Source: Candidatus Altarchaeota archaeon
GTDB lineage: Archaea; SpSt-1190
Direction: 5' to 3'
DNA length: 55,164 nucleotides
Assembly: GCA_018220935.1 (NCBI GenBank)
Contig: JAAOXU010000009.1
Location: 1-55,164, forward strand
The notes under the pieces: model-generated
Seen by the model: only the letters and a program-made list of their open reading frames with translations
Database searches by the model: none
What the model was told of the DNA's origin: nothing
Program-made: the position numbers and the translations under genes
Shown: positions 1 to 10,294 of the stretch, in pieces
Layout of the letters: every line of letters starts with the position of its first letter
Numbering within the stretch: position 1 is the stretch's first letter

Positions 1-609
1 AGCCGCAGCTATTGATAAAACAAAAACAGTCTCAAGAGAAACTTGACGACGCCCCAAAGTAAAGTCAAAGATTAATTTTGATATTATAAGAAAAATCACG
101 AACCCAAAAATACCAAAAGAAGATAGTTTAACATTTGAGACTAATGCAATTGCAATTGCAGCAGCAACATCTTCAATGATTAAAATTCCAGTTGCAATCT
201 CACCAATTGCTGAATCAAGTAAACCCTTATCAAAAAGGGTTTTTAGTACAACTGCAGTACTAGAGAACATAAAAGATAAACTCAAAATTAAAAGATTTAT
301 CCCAGTGATTTCAAGGTAACTCCCTAAAACATAGGTTGCAAAAAAAGAACCAGTCATTTGAAAGAGCCCAATAAAAATAATTCGATAAGAGCTAAAAATT
401 TTTCTTATATTCATTTCAATTCCAACAGCAAACAAAAGCATTATAACTCCAAATTCAGACATACCTGAAAGTTCTGAACTTTGAATACCAAGAAGCACCC
501 CAATAAACCCAGCCAATAAATATGCAGGCGAGGGTGAAAATTTTAGTAGTGATAAAATTAAACCAAAAACTGCACCTAAAACAAGGAGTATAGCAATTGA
601 TTCAATCAT
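1..609 (-). CDS. Cation/proton antiporter, Kef/NhaP-type membrane protein (C-terminus truncated by window edge)
   Basis: Reverse-strand translation from ATG at 609: MIESIAILLVLGAVFGLILSLLKFSPSPAYLLAGFIGVLLG...FGVIMLLFAVGIEMNIRK..., open to the window edge; CPA2 antiporter-like multi-TM pattern. Confidence 0.75.
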   Translation of the reverse strand, partial: MIESIAILLVLGAVFGLILSLLKFSPSPAYLLAGFIGVLLGIQSSELSGMSEFGVIMLLFAVGIEMNIRKIFSSYRIIFIGLFQMTGSFFATYVLGSYLEITGINLLILSLSFMFSSTAVVLKTLFDKGLLDSAIGEIATGILIIEDVAAAIAIALVSNVKLSSFGIFGFVIFLIISKLIFDFTLGRRQVSLETVFVLSIAAA

Positions 610-649
610 AATTTAAGAAAATTTAGTGACTTATATCACTGTGGGAAAA

Positions 650-2164
650 TCAGTGACAAGCCCTATCAATTAAGCCAAAGGCTTGAGTTGCAAGCCTTGC
701 ATTATACATATGATTAAAGTATATGCGTTTTCTTTCTGCAATTTTTAGAACTTTATTTTCAAAACCAAAAAGTGTTGCAAATCCTAAAGCATAATTCCAA
801 TTGAAACTCGCTTCCTTTTGGAGACTCACCTCACTCTTTACAAATCGTTTGTAAGCCAACCAAAGAGATTTTTCAGTAGCTGCATTGCGTTTGTATCTTG
901 AAAAAGTAGTGTAACCAAGTCCCAACGATAAAACCACCCAAAATAAGTTGATAAGGGTAAGTATGACTAGTGATGTTTTGTAGTTTACAAGATAACCCGG
1001 GACTAAAAAGTATGTAATAAAGGAGAGAGCTGAAAATGCACCTTGCATTAAGAGAACAATGTGGTCTCCAATTTTGTCGTGAATTGAATTAACAGTTGAT
1101 TTTGAGCACACCTTCATTTTTTTGAGTTCATTAATTAATTTCTTGAATTCGGGTTTTCCAATTTCTTTAATTCGTTTAGTTAACCAGACTCTGTCAAGGG
1201 TTATAACTCCGTTTTTAGCCAGTTTTGAGAGCATGTGAAGAATATGATGTTCAAATTTGTCATGAATTTGTCGCGGATGTAATCTCATATTGTTTCGTGT
1301 AACTTCTAAATAACCTCGACTCGCAAGACTAACAATAGTTGCATTAATAACATCACCTCTAGGTAAGTCAGGGAAAAATAAACCATTTAAGAGGTGAGGT
1401 GATCTTCGAGAAGGTGGATGTGATAAATGTTTTGTTGAGTAAACTGTTTTTTCCATACCCATAATAAAAAATAGTAAGAATGCAATGAAAGCCTCAATTG
1501 AAACTAAAACTAATAAATTAACTAGCCAATTAGATTCAAGTCTGGTTTCTTTTGAATATTTAGCCGCAATATTATCAAAAGTTTTTGAAAATTTACCATC
1601 AAAAGTAGTTCCAGAATAATGAGGAGGTAACGCTGCAAAGAAATATCCAGACGAGACTTCTCCTTCATATACACCTTCCCCAGCTAAAAATCCAGGGTGT
1701 GGGTATGCACCAAATTTATTAGCACCACTAACGGTAAATTCAATTGGGCCAACTCTACCACCCTCAAACATTTTAGATTCAAAATAACAAACATCATCAT
1801 AACAAGTATAAGGTTGGTGCAAAAGATAATTTAGACTCAAAATTGATGCACCCCTAAAGTCACCATAACACGCAACTTGATATCCACCATCATATGCGAT
1901 AATAGGTTCTCCTTGACAAGTCACATCTTCAATTGTCATATTAGAGAATGCCCCACCTAAGGGAAACGCCCTAAACACACCATCAGTTTGGTTCACATAA
2001 AAAATCCAAAGTTCAGTCACATTAACAAAATCACTTTGAAAATCTAGATCAATTGAAAGTGATGTAGTTGGTGGAGTATATGTTACAAACCAACCACCCA
2101 CAAAAAGTACAAGAAGTGCAACGGGGAATAATATTAAAAGAGTAGTCTTTTGAAAATTATCCAC
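650..2164 (-). CDS. DUF2207-like predicted membrane protein
   Basis: 504-aa ORF; N-terminal TM, extracellular beta-rich region, TM pair and C-terminal cytoplasmic region, resembling DUF2207 architecture. Confidence 0.55.
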   Translation of the reverse strand: MDNFQKTTLLILFPVALLVLFVGGWFVTYTPPTTSLSIDLDFQSDFVNVTELWIFYVNQTDGVFRAFPLGGAFSNMTIEDVTCQGEPIIAYDGGYQVACYGDFRGASILSLNYLLHQPYTCYDDVCYFESKMFEGGRVGPIEFTVSGANKFGAYPHPGFLAGEGVYEGEVSSGYFFAALPPHYSGTTFDGKFSKTFDNIAAKYSKETRLESNWLVNLLVLVSIEAFIAFLLFFIMGMEKTVYSTKHLSHPPSRRSPHLLNGLFFPDLPRGDVINATIVSLASRGYLEVTRNNMRLHPRQIHDKFEHHILHMLSKLAKNGVITLDRVWLTKRIKEIGKPEFKKLINELKKMKVCSKSTVNSIHDKIGDHIVLLMQGAFSALSFITYFLVPGYLVNYKTSLVILTLINLFWVVLSLGLGYTTFSRYKRNAATEKSLWLAYKRFVKSEVSLQKEASFNWNYALGFATLFGFENKVLKIAERKRIYFNHMYNARLATQAFGLIDRACH

Positions 2165-2185
2165 AAAAATAAAGTGTTTATTTCT

Positions 2186-2419
2186 TTAAATATCCACCCT
2201 AAAACGCTTAATTCGTGATTTTGAGCCAGTCACAAGCGTAATTTTGGATTTAGGAACTTTTAGTTCATTTGATACTATTTGTATTACTTCTTCATTGGCC
2301 TTGTTTTTTTCAGGGGGACTTTTTATCCAAATTTCCCAAACCCCATCAACTTCGTTAAGTTCACTTTTCTTAATTTCGATTTTTTTGGATTTTGGGTGAA
2401 CTTTTATTTTGATTATCAT
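2186..2419 (-). CDS. DUF167 (YggU-like) family protein
   Basis: MIIKIKVHPKSKKIEIKK...WIKSPPEKNKANEEVIQIVSNELKVPKSKITLVTGSKSRIKRFRV; typical DUF167 core. Internal ATG preferred over the ORF-track start. Confidence 0.8.
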   Translation of the reverse strand: MIIKIKVHPKSKKIEIKKSELNEVDGVWEIWIKSPPEKNKANEEVIQIVSNELKVPKSKITLVTGSKSRIKRFRVDI

Positions 2420-2420
2420 A

Positions 2421-3125
2421 TTACTCCCTAATAAATGTTTTAATGACTGAAAGATCTTGTGAATCAACTGTCATAAATTCTCCATTTTCTAATTCAACCC
2501 ACCCATCTTCAATTGGTTTTGATGAAAACATAATTGATTTGTAAAATCCTTTTTTAGTTCTAACAAAAAGATTATTGGGTCCGCGATATACCCGTTTATA
2601 TGCATAAAGAAATCTTCCATCACTCATAAGAAAATTAAGGGAAGTCACATGTCGCTCCCTTGCAACTTTTGAGATTTCTTTTACTGCTTTTCTTAGACCC
2701 ATAAAGTTACCGTATTTTTCCATTGATTGAACTAAAAAATGAAATAGAACTTCTGAATCAGTAGTACCTTTGAGTCGTTTATGTTTACCCCTCAAATAAT
2801 TACCAATTGAACTAATGTCAACAGTCCCATTGTGTGCAAAAACATATTTGTCAAAAGTGAAGGGGTGAGTATTTGCTTCTCTTAGATTTCCTCGCGTCAT
2901 AAAACGAAGGTGAGAAATAATGAGATTTGAATTTGCTTTTTCTGCCGCAGTCACATATTTGTGATTGTCCATAGCACTTTGTGTACTTTTGGTAAGGTAG
3001 AGCTTATTTTTTTTGTAGTATGCAAGGCCCCAACCATCTTTATCCCGTTCAGCAAAGTATCTAAATTTAATTAATTCATCGGGTACTCGGTTTTGAACCA
3101 TGACGGCCCCAAAGAGTTTACACAC
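2421..3125 (-). CDS. Class II glutamine amidotransferase (YafJ-like)
   Basis: GTG start places the nucleophile Cys at position 2 (V/M-C-KLFGAVM); SHLRFMTRG, NTHPF and FAHNGTV motifs. Confidence 0.8.
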   Translation of the reverse strand: MCKLFGAVMVQNRVPDELIKFRYFAERDKDGWGLAYYKKNKLYLTKSTQSAMDNHKYVTAAEKANSNLIISHLRFMTRGNLREANTHPFTFDKYVFAHNGTVDISSIGNYLRGKHKRLKGTTDSEVLFHFLVQSMEKYGNFMGLRKAVKEISKVARERHVTSLNFLMSDGRFLYAYKRVYRGPNNLFVRTKKGFYKSIMFSSKPIEDGWVELENGEFMTVDSQDLSVIKTFIRE

Positions 3126-3228
3126 AGTATTTAGAGACATTTTTTATATTAATCCATTTCTAAAGGGTTCGACAATTAGTCCTTTATATAACGACAATAT
3201 TTATAAATGCGAATTACCCCTTAATGAA

Positions 3229-3645
3229 ATGATTAACGGCGAAACTTTAAAGGTAAAAAGTCAAAAAGATGTTTGGCCCCTGTTTGGAGTGGCTTACGCA
3301 TATATGGAGGAAGGTCGGTATAGTGATGGCGTTAAAAAATTCAGAGAGACTTTAGACGCGGCAAATCAAGTAAAAAATGGTTATGCAGATGAGACAGTTA
3401 GAGACGTGCTTAAAGAGGCCATAATTGAATCTTCAAAAGTTCTTTACCACAAGATTAAAGAAGAGTACCATGGTGAACGGAATTTCAGAGAAGAGATCAT
3501 CAACTTTTCAAAACATTTAACCGGAAGTCGCTCATACCTTAAAGATATAAACGTTTCAGAGATTCTTAAAAATAGGATAAGTGAAGATTTTGGTGACAGA
3601 AAAGAGGTAGCTGAAATTTATCGAGAACTCACTGGCAATAAGTAG
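3229..3645 (+). CDS. Hypothetical helical protein
   Basis: ORF 3100..3645; internal ATG (MINGETLKV...) sits downstream of a TATA-like TTTATATAA/TTTATAAA stretch (3182-3207). The upstream part overlaps the divergent GATase start. Confidence 0.5.
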   Translation: MINGETLKVKSQKDVWPLFGVAYAYMEEGRYSDGVKKFRETLDAANQVKNGYADETVRDVLKEAIIESSKVLYHKIKEEYHGERNFREEIINFSKHLTGSRSYLKDINVSEILKNRISEDFGDRKEVAEIYRELTGNK

Positions 3646-3679
3646 GAAACTACTTTTAAACTCGAATTAAATCAATACT

Positions 3680-4291
3680 GTGAATAATTTCCTAAGGGGT
3701 AAATTGCGAAGAGAATTAAGTTATATTTTCTGGCATCTGGTTTTTGGAATTTCAGTTTATTTTTACTTGAATTATTTAGAAATAACTAAGTGGTTTATTT
3801 TACCAGCACTAATCCCCAGTCTTTACGCACTAAAAATTCACTTTGGAAATTTTCGTAGACTTTTTAGTGGGGCATATGGTGAAGATTTTGTCATTGAAGA
3901 GCTTCACAAAAAACTCCCAGGTCACAGAATCTTTCATAATGTTTGGACTGGGAAGGGAGATATTGATGTTTTAGTAATTGGTGAAGGCGGAGTCTTTGTA
4001 ATTGAAATTAAAAAACTAAGATTTCTTGTTAGAGCTGGAAAAAATAGTGTTAAGTATGGGAAAAAAGAACTACTAAATCAAGTTGATAGGAATGAAGAAC
4101 ACGTAAGAAGTTTACTTAGTAGAGAAGGGTACCGCGTTCCCATAAAATCATATCTTTTAATTTTAGGGAAAGTTAAGGGGAAAAATTCTTTTATTGTTAA
4201 GAGTCCTAAAGAATTAATTATTAAAATAAAAAAGCGAAGTGTTCTTAGTCGTGATGAGGTTCGTGAAGTAGCAGCAATTTTTGCAAGATAG
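3680..4291 (+). CDS. NERD (nuclease-related) domain membrane-anchored protein
   Basis: GTG start; TM segment then GAYGEDFVIEEL...RIFHNVWTGKGDIDVLVIGEGGVFVIEIKKL, the NERD core. Confidence 0.75.
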   Translation: MNNFLRGKLRRELSYIFWHLVFGISVYFYLNYLEITKWFILPALIPSLYALKIHFGNFRRLFSGAYGEDFVIEELHKKLPGHRIFHNVWTGKGDIDVLVIGEGGVFVIEIKKLRFLVRAGKNSVKYGKKELLNQVDRNEEHVRSLLSREGYRVPIKSYLLILGKVKGKNSFIVKSPKELIIKIKKRSVLSRDEVREVAAIFAR

Positions 4292-4319
4292 TTTTAAACG
4301 GGGAAAACTCTAGTAGATT

Positions 4320-4772
4320 ATGAAAATTGCCAACTTATGTCATATTATCAAAGACGGGAAGATTTTGCTGATTAGAAAAAAGAGGGGTTTAGGGGCAGGA
4401 AAGATTAATGGTCCAGGGGGACATATGGACGAAGGCGAAAGCCCAGAAGAAGGCGTCACTAGAGAAGTTAAGGAAGAATTAAAAATCCAAATCAAGAACC
4501 CAAAATATAGCGGAATGCTTGAATTCATAAATGATGGTAAACTGGCTTTTCTTTGTTATGTCTTTACTACTTATGAATTTGAGGGCGAGCCGACTGAGAC
4601 TGATGAGGCCATACCCCTATGGTACGACTTAGATAAAATTCCTTACAATGAGATGTGGGAGGACGATGTAGAGTGGCTGCCCCAAGTCCTTTCAGGGAAA
4701 ATTGTTATGGGGAGATTTTGGTTTAATAATTGGAAAATAGATAAAAGAAAAATTTGGTTTATTGATCCTTAA
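4320..4772 (+). CDS. NUDIX hydrolase (MutT/MTH1-like 8-oxo-dGTP diphosphatase)
   Basis: Nudix box GGHMDEGESPEEGVTREVKEEL; MTH1-like C-terminal MWEDDVEWLPQVLSGKIVMGRFWFN. Confidence 0.85.
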   Translation: MKIANLCHIIKDGKILLIRKKRGLGAGKINGPGGHMDEGESPEEGVTREVKEELKIQIKNPKYSGMLEFINDGKLAFLCYVFTTYEFEGEPTETDEAIPLWYDLDKIPYNEMWEDDVEWLPQVLSGKIVMGRFWFNNWKIDKRKIWFIDP

Positions 4773-4774
4773 AA

Positions 4775-6511
4775 CTAAAGTGGCTCATACCAGTGTCCAC
4801 TCTCCTTTTGTTCTTTGTCTTTTTGAGAATTCACTTTATTAATTCTAGGTCTCTTGGTTTGTGGATCACGTCTAAGAGTTATATTTACAGATTGTAAAAA
4901 TTCATTCATACCAAGTCTAACTTTAGTTGGTGAACTAACTTCACCAGAAACTCCAGGCTCACCCTTAAAGACCATAACTCTGTCACTTAGATAATCCAAG
5001 AACATAAGGTCATGATCAACTACCATAGCAGACTTTCCAGAGTTTTGAATTAATCGTTTTATTAATTTTGCAACATTTAATCTTTGCTCACTATCTAGAA
5101 AAGCACTCGGTTCATCTAAAAGGTAAAGATCAGCTTCTCTTGCTAAAGTTAGCCCAATTGAGACTCTTTGGAGCTCACCACCACTAAGTTCTGAGAAGTC
5201 TCTGTCAAGTAAATGGACTAGTTGAAGGGGTGAGAAAATATCTCGGTTTAGGTTAATATCCTTTGCAACTCTTATTTCCTTAAAGAGCCTTGAGACTTCC
5301 CCCTTGGGGCTCTCAATATATTGAGGTTTATAGCTAATTTCTAACTCCTTGTCAATTTTACCCACTTCAGGTTTAGTTAGACCTGCAAGCATACGAATAA
5401 AAGTAGTCTTACCAGTACCATTTCTACCTAAAATTCCAATTATTTCTTGATTTTTGATTTCACCTTTACTGACTTTTAAGTCAAAACTACCGAGTTTTAC
5501 AGCTAAGTCTGTATATGATACAAGTGTTCCAATACCAGTTTTATGGCTCAAACTCTTCATAAATTTTAATTTTGAATCTCTTATTCGAACATTTTCTGCA
5601 GATAAGTACCCTTCTAAAAATTCGTTTATTCCAACTCTGACACCCTTTCTCATGGAAATTACCCCATATACTGCAGGTTTACCATATGTTACGTGTAATT
5701 CATCAACTAGAAAATCAAGCATCACAAGATCATGTTCTACCACAAAAACCTTTTTTGTAAAGTTTTGTACGGCTCTTGCAACCCTTAATCTCTCAAAAAT
5801 ATCAAGAAAACTCCCCGGTTCATCTAAAAAGTATACGTCAGCATCCTTTGCCAAAGTAGCCGCAATAGCAGTTTTTTGAAGTTCCCCGCCACTGAGAGTT
5901 GAAACGTCTTTATTTAGCATATGTTGCATACCAAGAGCGTCCAGAATTTCTGGTAATCTTCCTTGCTCATCAACTTTTTCTAGTAGTTCCCCAACAGTTC
6001 CCTTGACACTCTTTGGTAAAGCTGTAATATGTTGAGGCTTGTATGCAATAGTTAATTCACCTTTTGAAACGTGTTTTAGGTATTTGCCAACTTCAGTTCC
6101 TGAAAATTTCTCAAGTATGGGTATCCAACCATCATTTTCAGGATTACCCATATTTGGTATTATTTTACCTGCAAAAATATTTAGTAGGGTTGTTTTACCA
6201 GTACCGTTTGGCCCCAAAATTCCTACTGACTCACCTGGAATTGGCAAACCAAAAAGAGCAAAGAGATTTTGACCATATCTATGAACTGGTTCCCCTGCAG
6301 CTTCAGGTAAATTGATTACTGAAATAGCCTTAAATGGGCAGACTTTAACACAAATTCCACAACCAATACAAAGATCTTCATCAATTACCGATTTTTCTCC
6401 AATCTGAATAATTTTTGGTTCGCCAGATTTAACAATGGGGCAAAACTTGAAGCACTCGTGTCCACACTTATTTGGTCGACACTTATTGGGATCTACAGTA
6501 ACTATTCTCAC
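4775..6511 (-). CDS. ABCE1/RLI ribosome-recycling ATPase
   Basis: N-terminal double [4Fe-4S] ferredoxin region (CRPNKCGHECFKFCP; CIGCGICVKVCPF) plus two ABC ATPase domains (GPNGTGKTT, LSGGELQK, GRNGTGKTT, LSGGELQR); GTG start. Confidence 0.95.
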   Translation of the reverse strand: MRIVTVDPNKCRPNKCGHECFKFCPIVKSGEPKIIQIGEKSVIDEDLCIGCGICVKVCPFKAISVINLPEAAGEPVHRYGQNLFALFGLPIPGESVGILGPNGTGKTTLLNIFAGKIIPNMGNPENDGWIPILEKFSGTEVGKYLKHVSKGELTIAYKPQHITALPKSVKGTVGELLEKVDEQGRLPEILDALGMQHMLNKDVSTLSGGELQKTAIAATLAKDADVYFLDEPGSFLDIFERLRVARAVQNFTKKVFVVEHDLVMLDFLVDELHVTYGKPAVYGVISMRKGVRVGINEFLEGYLSAENVRIRDSKLKFMKSLSHKTGIGTLVSYTDLAVKLGSFDLKVSKGEIKNQEIIGILGRNGTGKTTFIRMLAGLTKPEVGKIDKELEISYKPQYIESPKGEVSRLFKEIRVAKDINLNRDIFSPLQLVHLLDRDFSELSGGELQRVSIGLTLAREADLYLLDEPSAFLDSEQRLNVAKLIKRLIQNSGKSAMVVDHDLMFLDYLSDRVMVFKGEPGVSGEVSSPTKVRLGMNEFLQSVNITLRRDPQTKRPRINKVNSQKDKEQKESGHWYEPL

Positions 6512-6559
6512 AATTTTTTCAAACGAAAACGTTTAACAAGATTCGCATATAGCTTTAGT

Positions 6560-7132
6560 ATGAAAGAATTTGTAAAATTTATGTTTGAACTACAACACCT
6601 AAAAAAAATAAAACACGAAGGATGGAGACTTGCAGGAGTCTCACACCCAGATACAGTAGCTGAACACACCGCTAACGCAGCCCAAATTGCATATATCTTA
6701 GCCCAGATGGAAGGGCATGAAAATCCAGAGAAAATTGCCACAATGGTACTGTTTCATGATATTGCCGAGACAAGAATTGGAGACATACATTATTTAGGAA
6801 TAAATTATGTAAAACGAGATGAAAAAAGAGTAGTTGAAGACCAAACATCCAACATGGGCGAAGTTGGGAAAAAAATACGAAAAATGTGGCTCAAATTCGA
6901 GGATAGACAAACTGAAGAATCCAAGATTGCAAAGGATGCAGATAGGTTAGAACAAGCTTTACAAGCAAAGGAATATGTGGAACAAAGTTACAAAGAGGCT
7001 CAAGATTGGATTAACAATATTCGAGTTTCACTTTTTACCAAGAGTGCAAAAGAACTTCTAAAAATTATAGAAAAAAGTGATTCTAAAAGTTGGTGGAGAG
7101 GTAAAAAGAAAATATTAGATAAGATGCGCTAA
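6560..7132 (+). CDS. HD domain phosphohydrolase (YfbR-like)
   Basis: MKEFVKFMFELQHLKKIKHEGWRLAGVSHPDTVAEHTANAA...VLFHDIAETRIGD; HD signature. Internal ATG chosen. Confidence 0.8.
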   Translation: MKEFVKFMFELQHLKKIKHEGWRLAGVSHPDTVAEHTANAAQIAYILAQMEGHENPEKIATMVLFHDIAETRIGDIHYLGINYVKRDEKRVVEDQTSNMGEVGKKIRKMWLKFEDRQTEESKIAKDADRLEQALQAKEYVEQSYKEAQDWINNIRVSLFTKSAKELLKIIEKSDSKSWWRGKKKILDKMR

Positions 7133-7142
7133 AAACAAAAAA

Positions 7143-7451
7143 TTATTCCATAATTTGGATCTCGATGTGGACATTTTCTGGGACTTGGAGTCTCATAATT
7201 TGTCTCATAACTTTCTCATCTAAAGAAACATCAACGAGTCGCTTATGAATTCGTTTTTCCCATCTCTCCCACCTTTGAGTTCCTTCCCCATCTGGACTAG
7301 TTAGAGTTGTAATTTTTAGTCTTTTGGTTGGTAAAGGAACAGGTCCACTGACCTTAACGCCAGCTTTTTCACCCATTTTTCGGATGTCCCAAGCTAAATT
7401 ATCCACTACTTCAGGCATAATTCCACTCAGCTTGATTCTGGCTTTTCTCAT
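7143..7451 (-). CDS. rps10: 30S ribosomal protein uS10
   Basis: MRKARIKLSG...GVKVSGPVPLPTKRLKITTLTSPDGEGTQRWERWEKRIHKRLVDV; archaeal S10; follows EF-1alpha as in many archaea. Confidence 0.95.
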   Translation of the reverse strand: MRKARIKLSGIMPEVVDNLAWDIRKMGEKAGVKVSGPVPLPTKRLKITTLTSPDGEGTQRWERWEKRIHKRLVDVSLDEKVMRQIMRLQVPENVHIEIQIME

Positions 7452-7519
7452 CTTAGTTCACCGCAGTCTTTGTTTAAAAAAGTAAGGAATCCCCCGCGAG
7501 CGGGGGAAAGGTAACGTGG

Positions 7520-8800
7520 TTAGTCCTTCTTCTTAACCACACTCATTACCATACCAACTGCTACAGTTGATCCCATATCTCTAATAGCGAAACGCCCTAG
7601 AGGTGGAATTTCCTTGTAGTTTTCTATTACCATAGGTTTAGTTGGTTCAACTTCAACAATTGCAGCATCTCCTGCCTTGATAAAGTCTGGATTCTCAGCA
7701 GTTACTTGTCCAGTCTTAGGGTCGATTTTCTTTAAAATCTTAGTAAGTCTGCAAGCAACTTGTGCTGTATGTGCATGAAACACGGGTGCATATCCAACAG
7801 CAATAACTGAAGGATGGTTCATAACTACGATTTGAGCAGTGAAGCTCTTAGCTACGGTTGGTTTGTTAGACTCGTGTCCTACAACGTCACCCCTTCGTAC
7901 ATCTCCCTTACCAAGACCTCTAACATTAAATCCAATGTTGTCTCCAGGTCCTGCTTGGGGTAATTGCTGATGATGCATCTCAACTGTCTTTACTTCCCCA
8001 GCAACACCAGCTGGTTCAAAGACAATCTTGTCGCCGGGTTTAATTATACCAGTCTCAACTCTACCTACTGGAACAGCTCCTATTCCCGTAATAGTGTAGA
8101 CATCTTGCAAAGGCATTCTTAATGGAAGCTTTGAGAGTGTCTCAACACTAGGTGGTATGAATGTATCATTAATTGCTTGAGCCAAAGTCTTACCTTTCCA
8201 CCAAGGTAAATTATCACTCTTCTTTGCAACATTATCTCCGTGGTATCCGCTAACTGGGATAAATGGAATTTCTTCAGGTTTATAGCCAACTAGTTTTAGT
8301 TGTTTACTGATTTCTTCCTTCATTTCATTGTATTTATCTTCACTCCAGTTAACATCGTCCATCTTATTGATTGCAATAATTATTTGGTCGATACCTAAAG
8401 TTTTTGAAAGTGTTATGTGTTCTTTTGTTTGCTCTTGGATACCATCCTTTGCTGAGACCATTAGGACGGCACCATCTGACTGGCTGGTTCCTGTAATCAT
8501 GTTTTTTATGAAGTCCTTATGTCCTGGAGCATCAATAATAGTAACGTGATATTTATCAGTCTCAAACTCGTGATGAGCAAGATCAATAGTCAATCCTCTT
8601 TCTCGCTCTTCCTTTAATCTATCCATAACAAAGGCGAATTCAAAAGTAGCTTTTCCTGCTTCTTTTGCTTCTTCCTTTAGTTTTCTCATTACGTTTTCTG
8701 GTACAAAACCAGTATCAAAGAGTAGCCTACCAATGGTAGTACTCTTACCATGGTCTACGTGTCCAATGAACACAACATTTAAGTGGGGTTTTTTTGCCAT
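7520..8800 (-). CDS. tuf: Translation elongation factor EF-1alpha
   Basis: [28 protein letters not shown] motifs; 426 aa. Confidence 0.98.
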   Translation of the reverse strand: MAKKPHLNVVFIGHVDHGKSTTIGRLLFDTGFVPENVMRKLKEEAKEAGKATFEFAFVMDRLKEERERGLTIDLAHHEFETDKYHVTIIDAPGHKDFIKNMITGTSQSDGAVLMVSAKDGIQEQTKEHITLSKTLGIDQIIIAINKMDDVNWSEDKYNEMKEEISKQLKLVGYKPEEIPFIPVSGYHGDNVAKKSDNLPWWKGKTLAQAINDTFIPPSVETLSKLPLRMPLQDVYTITGIGAVPVGRVETGIIKPGDKIVFEPAGVAGEVKTVEMHHQQLPQAGPGDNIGFNVRGLGKGDVRRGDVVGHESNKPTVAKSFTAQIVVMNHPSVIAVGYAPVFHAHTAQVACRLTKILKKIDPKTGQVTAENPDFIKAGDAAIVEVEPTKPMVIENYKEIPPLGRFAIRDMGSTVAVGMVMSVVKKKD

Positions 8801-8894
8801 TTTTATACACCTTATTTACTTAGAGAAACTTGTTCGTGCTTTTTTAAAGCTTGCTAAAGGCTGTATTTTTAAAGGAAGACGTGAAAATCCACTT

Positions 8895-9296
8895 ATGGAC
8901 TATGATTTAATGCTTAAGAGGGCCTACAAAAAGATGCCCCCCATTGTCTTTGAGAAGAAGAGATTTGATGTACCAAAGGTAAGTGTTAGTGTTGAAGGAA
9001 ATAAGACCATTTTCAATAATTTTAGTGAGATTGTAGATTATATTAGTCGAGATGAAAATCATATTTTAAAGTATATAGGACGTGAGATGGGGGCTGCCTG
9101 GAGGCGCGAAGGCTCTAGGGTTATCTTGGTTGGAAAATTTGGATCACACGTTATTAGTCAAAAACTCGAAAAATACATCAAGAACTATGTAATTTGTAGT
9201 GTTTGTGACAAACCAGACACTAAACTCATAAAACAAGATAGAATTTTGATGCTAAAGTGTATGGCGTGCGGTGCAACTAATTCGGTGCCACAATGA
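8895..9296 (+). CDS. Translation initiation factor aIF2 subunit beta
   Basis: MDYDLMLKRAYKKMP...; C-terminal zinc ribbon CSVCDKPDTKLIKQDRILMLKCMACGA. ATG at 8895 chosen over the longer ORF. Confidence 0.93.
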   Translation: MDYDLMLKRAYKKMPPIVFEKKRFDVPKVSVSVEGNKTIFNNFSEIVDYISRDENHILKYIGREMGAAWRREGSRVILVGKFGSHVISQKLEKYIKNYVICSVCDKPDTKLIKQDRILMLKCMACGATNSVPQ

Positions 9297-10279
9297 AGGC
9301 TGCAAGGTTTAGTGAAAGTTTTGCAAAAAAAGGTTTTGCCAAAAAGAGGGCCATTAAATTAATTGAAGATCAAATAAAGGTAAAGTGGCACGGTGCACTG
9401 GCTTTAGGGGAGTTTGATCCTGAGATGATGCCGGGTGTTAAAGAATATGGTGAAGCATTTCTTTCAACTTCAAAACTTGAAGACTTGAAGAAAAAAACTT
9501 TTGAATGTATAAAAATAAATGAGATTAAAAGTTTCTGGCTCAAAGTTAATAGGGCTGGAAATCACGAATACAATAGTATGGATGTTGCTAGAACAGTTGG
9601 AAAATTTGTTGAGACTAAGGGACACGAAGCCAAAAGTTCAGGAACTATTGTATCAATTGATATTCAGCAAAATGACGCAGTAATTTATGTGCCCAAAAAA
9701 GGTTTAGGGGGTCTTCCCATGGGAACCTTTGGCAAGGTCGGTTTTATCTGGGACGGGACGTATAAGAGTCAAGTTGCATTACTAAAAATGGCCAGTCGCG
9801 GATATAGACCAACAGTACTAGCGTTTGGAGAAGGTAATCCACTGCTTGGAAATGTGATTCACATCCCATTTGACGATGTTGAATATGACGCTAATCACGC
9901 ATTAAGAGGCATGAAAGGTCCAATTCTAAAAGCCTTTATGTATAAAGTTGCTAAAGAACTAAAAGTTCCGTTTGTTGGAACTGGAGAAGTCATAGGATCT
10001 AGTATTACAGATAACCCAAAATTATTGTATCGAATTGAAGAATTTTCTGAACTTAGACCTGTTAGACCTATTGGTTTTCTTAACATGAATGATGTAAGAC
10101 GCGATGCTAGAAAATTAGGACTTAATGTTGAGGAAACACAAAAAAATTGGAAACAGTTTAATGTCAGAGAGTTAGAGAGTGAGTGGATAAGTCTTGAGAT
10201 GGATACACACTTACAAAAGGCTAAAAAAATAATAAAAAACCCCGCGAAATCCAACAAAGCAGGAAAACGGGAAAAATAA
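9293..10279 (+). CDS. ThiI-like (THUMP + AANH-type) protein with degenerate PP-loop
   Basis: THUMP-like DVARTVGKFVETKGHEAK...VSIDIQQNDAVIYVPKKGLGGLPMGTFGKV, then IWDGTYKSQVALLKMASRG where ThiI has SGGxDSxVA, then FVGTGEVIGSSITDNPKLLYRIEEFSELRPVRPIGFLNMNDVRRDARKLG similar to ThiI C-terminal AANH. Confidence 0.7.
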   Translation: MKAARFSESFAKKGFAKKRAIKLIEDQIKVKWHGALALGEFDPEMMPGVKEYGEAFLSTSKLEDLKKKTFECIKINEIKSFWLKVNRAGNHEYNSMDVARTVGKFVETKGHEAKSSGTIVSIDIQQNDAVIYVPKKGLGGLPMGTFGKVGFIWDGTYKSQVALLKMASRGYRPTVLAFGEGNPLLGNVIHIPFDDVEYDANHALRGMKGPILKAFMYKVAKELKVPFVGTGEVIGSSITDNPKLLYRIEEFSELRPVRPIGFLNMNDVRRDARKLGLNVEETQKNWKQFNVRELESEWISLEMDTHLQKAKKIIKNPAKSNKAGKREK

Positions 10280-10294
10280 TAAACACTACCAAAA

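Noticed and set aside
2421-3140. ATG start at 3140 for the class II GATase (and ATG 10859 for glmS)
   Set aside because: Upstream extension would bury the catalytic Cys; GTG directly before Cys is required by the Ntn mechanism.
5454-5879. 141-aa plus-strand ORF
   Set aside because: Antisense to ABCE1, which has unambiguous motifs.
8328-8549. 73-aa plus-strand ORF
   Set aside because: Antisense to EF-1alpha.
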